64,000 nucleotides of DNA from Bugula neritina (taxonomy: Eukaryota; Bryozoa; Gymnolaemata; Cheilostomatida; Bugulidae), in assembly GCA_964035545.1 (NCBI GenBank), contig OZ037765.1, positions 27,354,504-27,418,503 on the forward strand. The letters are read 5' to 3'. The translations under genes were made by a program, and so were the position numbers. Positions 58,446 through 64,000 of this stretch are shown here, piece after piece (the stretch's first letter is position 1; every line of letters begins with the position of its first letter). A model generated the notes under the pieces. The model made no database searches and was not told the DNA's origin. It saw only the letters and a list, made by a program, of their open reading frames with translations.

Positions 58446-59570
58446 CTAGACTGCCATTCCCATCTTTAGCATTATTTTCTATATTGTAACTCATCATACT
58501 TCTAAGGGGGTAGTTTTCTTTTAGGGTGTTATTCTATAACCTTTAGCCCATAAAACTACTTATCCTACAATGCAGTGGGAAGACATTTCTTTTAGAGTCA
58601 TATCTCTTAGCCTCGCAACCCTTATTAGGGTTTACAATTATGATTGTTGTTTTATTGTGATCATTTAAATGAAATTACATTATCATTTAAATTAATATTG
58701 CTAATTTTAATTTAAATAGCTATATGCTGTTCTTTTAAATTTACAATTAGTGAACAACTGACAAAAAAAGTATAGCTATTAGTATAACTATTGGATGTAG
58801 TGGCAAATCTGGGTGTTACCATAAGTAGCAACCTGCCTCCCCTTTGACATTTAGGTGCAGTAGTGAAGAAATTTTAGTAGCCAGAGTTTTTGAATTTTTC
58901 TTAATGAATTGTGGTCTGAGTTAAAATTACTTCTTCTGCTACATTCTTAATCTAGAACAAAGGCTTTTTCAATTTTTATATCACTGCATCTATCTCCACT
59001 TTTACCATCTGTAGCAACTAAGTTTGCAATAATAAATACCATCATTACAAATAATTATGCTCAAGAGTAGTGACAAATAAAAATAATATAAAACAAATAT
59101 TAAATGTTGGACCAACTGAAATCGACAATAATATAAATACAATTATGAAAAGGAGCTTGAAATTAAATTTCAAACGCATTTTACAAATGCATCCACATGT
59201 CAATATAGTTACACCTACAATTAGTATTGCTGATTCAGTTTTATGCGTTGTAATTTTTTCAATCAGCGTTAATCATTTTTACTGCAAAATAAACATGAAA
59301 ACCTACATCAATATTTTAACTACATGTATTATTCGGGGAACCATGTCACCAATACCGTTAATTATTAAATATTATTTTTATAAACAATATTTGTTGTGGT
59401 CATAAATATCATTTTGAAATTAATACTATATTTGTATATTGTATAACATAAACATGTTTTTTATTAATGTTGATATGCATAATAATAATTATAATTATTG
59501 AATAGCTACATGTATTACTATTAAACTTAATAAAACCCAACAGCAAAGTCAAATGCAATAGCCAATAGGC
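58446..59570. other. AT-rich sequence without supported gene
   Basis: No splice-supported exon or defined repeat was seen. A 111-codon open frame at 59070-59405 is Ile/Asn/Lys-rich, has no flanking splice or promoter signals and is taken as chance. Confidence 0.4.
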
Positions 59571-59579
59571 AAGAGCAAT

Positions 59580-60840
59580 AATATTGCTATAATGATTCAT
59601 AAATTGTGATACTAATAGTCATATTAATGCTATTACTGCTAGTGTTACTGTCAAGACTATCATTACTATTCAAGGTTATGTAATAATTAAAATTTCGCTG
59701 TTGATGCACTCAATAGAGTATAGGTATTGGTATAACTATTACAATCACAAAATTAAATCTATATAAGTTTTAGTTATGCTTATAATGGGACTCATAATTA
59801 TAATTATCATTTATTTATTATAAGACGTTTAACAATTTATCAATTATATGAGTAACTATCACTATCAGTATTACTACTAGTATTACTATTATTGTCCATT
59901 GGCATCATGATTATAATAATAATTTACATATTGATATCGATATTCATTTCAATCATTATTTCATATACCTATAACAATGGTATTGGTACTGGTAGTAATA
60001 GTATAGACTCTAGTAATACTATTATTATTAGCATTAGTAATAGCAAATCACTAAAAAGTAAATGTATTTGTAATACTAAGTCTAATAGTAATAGAATTAG
60101 ACATTATTAATATTAATAGGCCTAATGATGTTGAATTTGATATTGATATTGATATTGATATTCTGTGATTCATATGGATATTCATATCAATTATTTTTAT
60201 TATTAATATTGAAATGCTCATTACTCATTAGTCATTACCCGTTTGCAATTTGAATTATTGTTCCATTATCATTATGATTATGAATTATCTGATAAACTCA
60301 TAGACCATAGTCATACTAATATTCGAAGTTGATAGGTTACACTTACACACTGACACTTAGCATTAACATAAACAATAACAGTAACTGTTAGTGTTAGTGT
60401 TACTGTTACAGTGTTACTGTTAGACTGTTATCTTAATCTCATCACTTACATCTTATACTTATAGTTATAGTTATTAATAATAGTATTATATTACTATTAG
60501 TATTAGTATTACAGTATGAGTAATATATTTATTACAGTAAATGTAATTATCTAAGACTAAAACTAGTAATACTAATAGTAATACTATAGTAATAATAATA
60601 CTAATAGTAATAGTAATAACTTATATTAATAATAATATTACTATTACTATTAGTATTATTATTAGTATTAGTAATAATTTATTAGTCTTAGATAATTACT
60701 CAATTACTGATTAGTGATTACTATTACTATTAGTATTAGTATTAGTATTACTATTAGTATTACTATTAGTATTGGTATTACTAATTAATAACTAATAAGT
60801 ATAATAATAACAATTACAATGCCAATAGACTAAAGTGAAT
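59580..60840. repeat. ACT/AGT hexamer array, right copy
   Basis: Long runs of ACTAAT/AGTAAT/ATTAGT units, clearest at 60440-60490, 60560-60670 and 60715-60785. AGTATT/ACTATT units occur around 59860-59890 and AGTGTT/ACTGTT units at 60380-60430. Several segments face their own complement; for example, the TTAGTCTTAGATAATTACT region near 60690 mirrors AATTATCTAAGACTAA near 60550. Same family as the arrays at 5-7, 19-21, 35.6-36.4 and 37.7-38.4 kb. Confidence 0.75.
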
Positions 60841-60961
60841 AGACATAGTATTAGTAACTCACTAACTGATTTGTTTACATTTAGAGTTATTGTCACTGTG
60901 GCTGTAAAAGAAGTATGATAAAACATAATATATTTATAACGTACAACTTTCAGGTTCTTAC

Positions 60962-61039
60962 CATTATGACTCGTTGGTGCGCCCCTCGTCGCTGAACGTC
61001 ACATTCTAGGTCGTCGATTGTTAGCTCACAAGGGGTCAT
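60962..61039 (-). CDS. Candidate first coding exon of a minus-strand gene
   Basis: ATG at 61039 opens 26 codons (MTPCELTIDDLECDVQRRGA..) ending ATG/GTAAGA, a consensus donor, in phase 0. The sequence is markedly richer in G+C and CpG than its flanks, as first exons often are. 61040-61200 upstream keeps CpG-containing sequence consistent with a 5' UTR or promoter. Product unknown. The only other exon found on this strand downstream (55770-55827) starts in phase 2, so at least one linking exon is missing or the two are unrelated. Confidence 0.5.
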
Positions 61040-61620
61040 TCCTGTGGCTACAAAGTTGGCAAGTGTTTATTAATGGTCTTTCCTCTAGCCTTGTTGCTGT
61101 TGTCATAGATATATGTGATATTCGGGTGAAAGCGAGTCCTCCCTTCGGTTTCAAATATCGAGTTCCGTTGTTCAGCACTTGTTGACTGGTTCAAAAGTCA
61201 GATAATTATAGTAAACTGCTCTATCCCGGTGAACATGGCACTACTACTGGTGTCTGAATCTAGTAGTAAATACACTCTGTTATAAACTGTAAAGTAGGCT
61301 CTAACTTCTGTATAGGCTACCGTAGGCTCTGGTCAAAATTATTCAGTCATGCTCTACAATATGGGAGCAGTTAAGTAGCATATTTTACAATATTTGTAGT
61401 TCCCTCAACAGCAACCCTGTTAGGTATATGACACACTAGCATAGATAACAGACTTGCAGTTGAATTAATGTTAGTTTGCTTACAGCAGTTGAAAACATTA
61501 AAATCCGTTTACTCCAGCAACAACATTTTTTGCTTTATAAGTTTATTCCATTGACTCCACCCTCTCCCCCCCCCCTCCCATAAGGTCAGGGTTTTAAAAA
61601 TGGCTGGCATAGCTGATGGA
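61040..61620 (-). promoter_or_regulatory. Possible promoter/5' UTR of the 61-kb minus-strand exon
   Basis: Moderately CpG-containing DNA lies immediately upstream of the candidate start exon up to ~61250 (GTGAAAGCGAGTCCTCCCTT and nearby). The remainder to 61620 is AT-rich with a poly-C tract (61567-61578). No start-site motif can be assigned. Confidence 0.25.
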
Positions 61621-61788
61621 ACGGTTCTATAAGCAGCTCCAAGTTGGGGGTGACTTAGTGCAATAGTTTAAAATTCTCAATTTTGGAGTTGGGGGTTTAA
61701 ATTAAAACTTGGAAACCCCAACTCCAAACTCGAGAATCCCAAACTATTGCATTCAGTCACCCCCAACTTGGAGCTGTTTATAGAAACT
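61621..61788. mobile_element. Palindromic MITE-like element (relative of 37301-37421)
   Basis: The left arm ACGGTTCTATAAGCAGCTCC continues through AAGTTGGGGGTGA and TAGTTT. It is matched by the inverted right arm ending GTCACCCCCAACTTGGAGCT then GTTTATAGAAACT. Internal GGAGTTGGGG and CCCCAACTCC pair as well, giving a hairpin of ~165 bp. No clear target duplication. Confidence 0.65.
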
Positions 61789-63660
61789 TTTTAATTCATA
61801 AGTTGATAAGTAGTTTTATACTGCTTTGAAAGCTCAAAAGCTTTACTCTTTCTAATATACCAATAAATTCAATGCGTTTTGGTTCAATTGCCTGCATCAG
61901 TGTCCATGTTAGGCAGACACCTTTCTAATGGGTGAAGATATGCAGACTTTTTCATATCTTGAATTTGTAGTTTAAGTCTATAGCATTTGGGTTTGATTGT
62001 TTTATTTCATAGTCCAACAACTTATCATGCTAACAAATTTTGCTGGAACACTTTTAGGGGGGGGGGGAGGCTGCATCAACTGGATCATGATTTTACTCTA
62101 ACAGAACCCAACACAATTGTTATTGTCCTAATGTGTTTAAACATAAAACCTCAAAATTCAAAAAGTAAACCTAAATACTATATTTGGGGTATTATACAAG
62201 TTATATTGTGTTATACTGTATAATGTGTGAGAAAATAAAAATTTGTCATTCTATCCATATACATGGGTGTTTCACGAATCCAAAATACCTTACAAACAAT
62301 AGGAGATACTGACTTGGTAAAAACCACATGTTTTTGAAAACAATACACAATAAGCTTTTCAGTGCATAATACAATATGATATAACATATTATAGCTCTTA
62401 TAGTTTGTGCTCATGATTTATGCATCTATTCCCCAAACCTCAGAATGGTATTTTAGTCTCTAAATGGCTTAGTATAGAGCATTTCACTTTTTAAAATCTC
62501 AAGATGTTTCAATTTTAAATGAATTCACAATTTGGGGAAAGTAGTAGAAAAAAAAATTATCTAACTCACTTAATTACACTATGCAGGTTTTGCCTAGCCA
62601 GAATGTAATGCAAATATATAAATTAGCTGATATTATATTTCCACAGATATTTGACTGATTGTTATAGGTTTTATAGAAGCACTTGTGATATGGCCGTCTT
62701 ACTACATTGCTATTTTATAGCTTTTTATTACCAATGCTCAAGTGCTTTGTTAGGTTGTCACTTTATGGCTGCTTTATTTCATGGGTAGACAACTTCTTGG
62801 ATAATATAAGTTGGGTCTATAAGACCCACTAATAATATTATTATGTTCTAATTCAAAAGAAATAGCAATTTTACTGACTTTTTATTGATTTGTTTTTATA
62901 TCTTTTAACAAATCAAATAAACAAATGTTGTGCCAACTAAGTCTATTCATATAACTTTTAACAGCAAACACCATCAGTTTTTGATTGCACTTTTACAACT
63001 GTGGAAACATTAATGCTACTATACAATTTCACTTATGTCACTGCATGCATTATGATTATAATGTAAATATTTTTATTTGGTTATATCTGTACAAATATTA
63101 TTTTTTTAATTTGCTGAACCCCCACCCCCATTTAATTAACTCACATAATAGTGGTTCTTATATATAAAACTACTTTGTCTTGATACAAATACATCTCAAC
63201 AGATATAGGTGTACATAGTTAGTTATGTTTATATTAAACTATTTTTACACTCCAATAGGGGAGTAACATATGAAATAGCGTAATATGTTCGTTTTACTTC
63301 ACTTGCTGTGGATCTGCCATTCATTTCATAGTAAGAAGAGGAGAAGAAGGCATCTCTATTCCACTTTAGCTGTAATCAACTTTACTTTTAGCTGACTATA
63401 TACTTACTGATCCAGTATAATGGCCAATAGCTGGTGTTCCTGTGTGCACAATTTTATGCATACATCTACAATCACTACTTTTTAGTTGAAAGTTTGTCCA
63501 ACAGCAAAGTATAGCATACTAGTAATCCAGCTATAATTATAGCTTGTAAGTTCCAAATTTCAAATAATCTTAGAAAAATTAAATTCAAATATACAACATC
63601 TGACTTTAGTATTCTATAAAAAAATATTAGTTTGTGGTAATTGAGCTGAGCAAAACAAAA
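61789..63660. other. Right-edge AT-rich DNA, no supported gene
   Basis: Nothing coding is supported. Poly-G (62058-62067) and poly-C (63119-63129) tracts are the only compositional features. Short open frames are chance. Confidence 0.4.
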
Positions 63661-63661
63661 T

Positions 63662-63764
63662 TATATATATATATATATATATACCGTATATATTATATAT
63701 ATATATATACCGTATATATTATATATATATATATATATATACCGTATATATTATATATATAATA
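63662..63764. repeat. AT satellite with regular ACCGT interruptions
   Basis: (TA)n runs are interrupted three times by ATACCGTATATATT at ~63682, ~63708 and ~63740. The repeat units are about 26 and 32 bp and differ mainly in the number of TA dinucleotides. A minisatellite that likely varies in copy number. Confidence 0.85.
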
Positions 63765-64000
63765 GTAGTAGGTAAAAGACTGTTCCCTATAGAGTAAAAA
63801 TACCAAAAATAACCTAACAAAATGAAATTTCAGTTTTAAGCTTCAAGCTATTTAAGCTATGATATTGAAAACTGCTAAAGACAATTCAATTATTACTCCA
63901 ATCATTTCTCTGAGCAATAATTGCAAATTTATATCCTATCATTAATTGGATTCAACATAACTTTAGCATTGAGAGTGCTCAATATGATATTAATGACAAT

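Noticed and set aside
63662-63764. CRISPR-like regular spacing
   Set aside because: The spacers are just TA dinucleotides of varying length; a eukaryotic minisatellite.

Overview
This is eukaryotic nuclear DNA from a non-vertebrate animal. It is AT-rich and intron-dense, with GT-AG introns of roughly 50 bp to 4 kb. It encodes animal-type proteins (Drp1, RSBN1/KDM9, an adiponectin receptor, G6PD and a ZAD-like C2H2 zinc-finger protein). Decayed non-LTR retroelement sequence and MITE-like palindromes fit a marine invertebrate, but the phylum cannot be fixed from the sequence. I see no rRNA, CRISPR or prokaryotic feature.

Layout. Seven multi-exon genes alternate strictly in strand: (1) unassigned coiled-coil protein, minus, 2135-4691; (2) dynamin-1-like/Drp1, plus, 7862-13564; (3) RSBN1/KDM9-type protein, minus, 14160-18826; (4) RS-domain protein with a Gln/Ala-rich tail, plus, 22698-31177; (5) adiponectin receptor, minus, 31957-34535; (6) glucose-6-phosphate dehydrogenase, plus, 40631-48687; (7) ZAD-like four-finger C2H2 protein, minus, 49399-51798. 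An orphan start exon (60962-61039) and an internal exon (55770-55827), both minus, suggest an eighth, incompletely resolved gene. The seven reading frames were rebuilt by joining exons by hand at splice signals. Phases agree at every chosen junction; the start exon of G6PD and the first junction of the zinc-finger gene are the least certain.

The convergent gene ends are only about 0.6-0.8 kb apart and probably have overlapping 3' UTRs. The divergent (head-to-head) intervals are 3-6 kb long and filled with an unusual degenerate low-complexity DNA in which ACT or AGT recurs about every 6 bp with a loosely variable 3-bp spacer. ACT and AGT are reverse complements, so the pattern looks the same on both strands. 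The same material recurs at about 59.6-60.8 kb.

Mobile DNA: a 3.56-kb giant foldback at 52036-55599, whose outer ~0.6-kb arms are nearly identical while the inner arms are clearly diverged; a 334-bp TA-flanked palindromic MITE in G6PD intron 1; two copies of a smaller palindromic element (37.3 and 61.6 kb), one with a 9-bp target duplication; a decayed non-LTR retroelement fragment (57.5-58.4 kb) with a tRNA-like segment inside; and an AT satellite near the right end.

The genes do not form a pathway. They are mostly housekeeping or regulatory: mitochondrial/peroxisomal fission (Drp1), pentose-phosphate NADPH supply (G6PD), membrane receptor or ceramidase signalling (AdipoR), chromatin (RSBN1/KDM9), RNA processing (RS protein) and transcription (zinc fingers).
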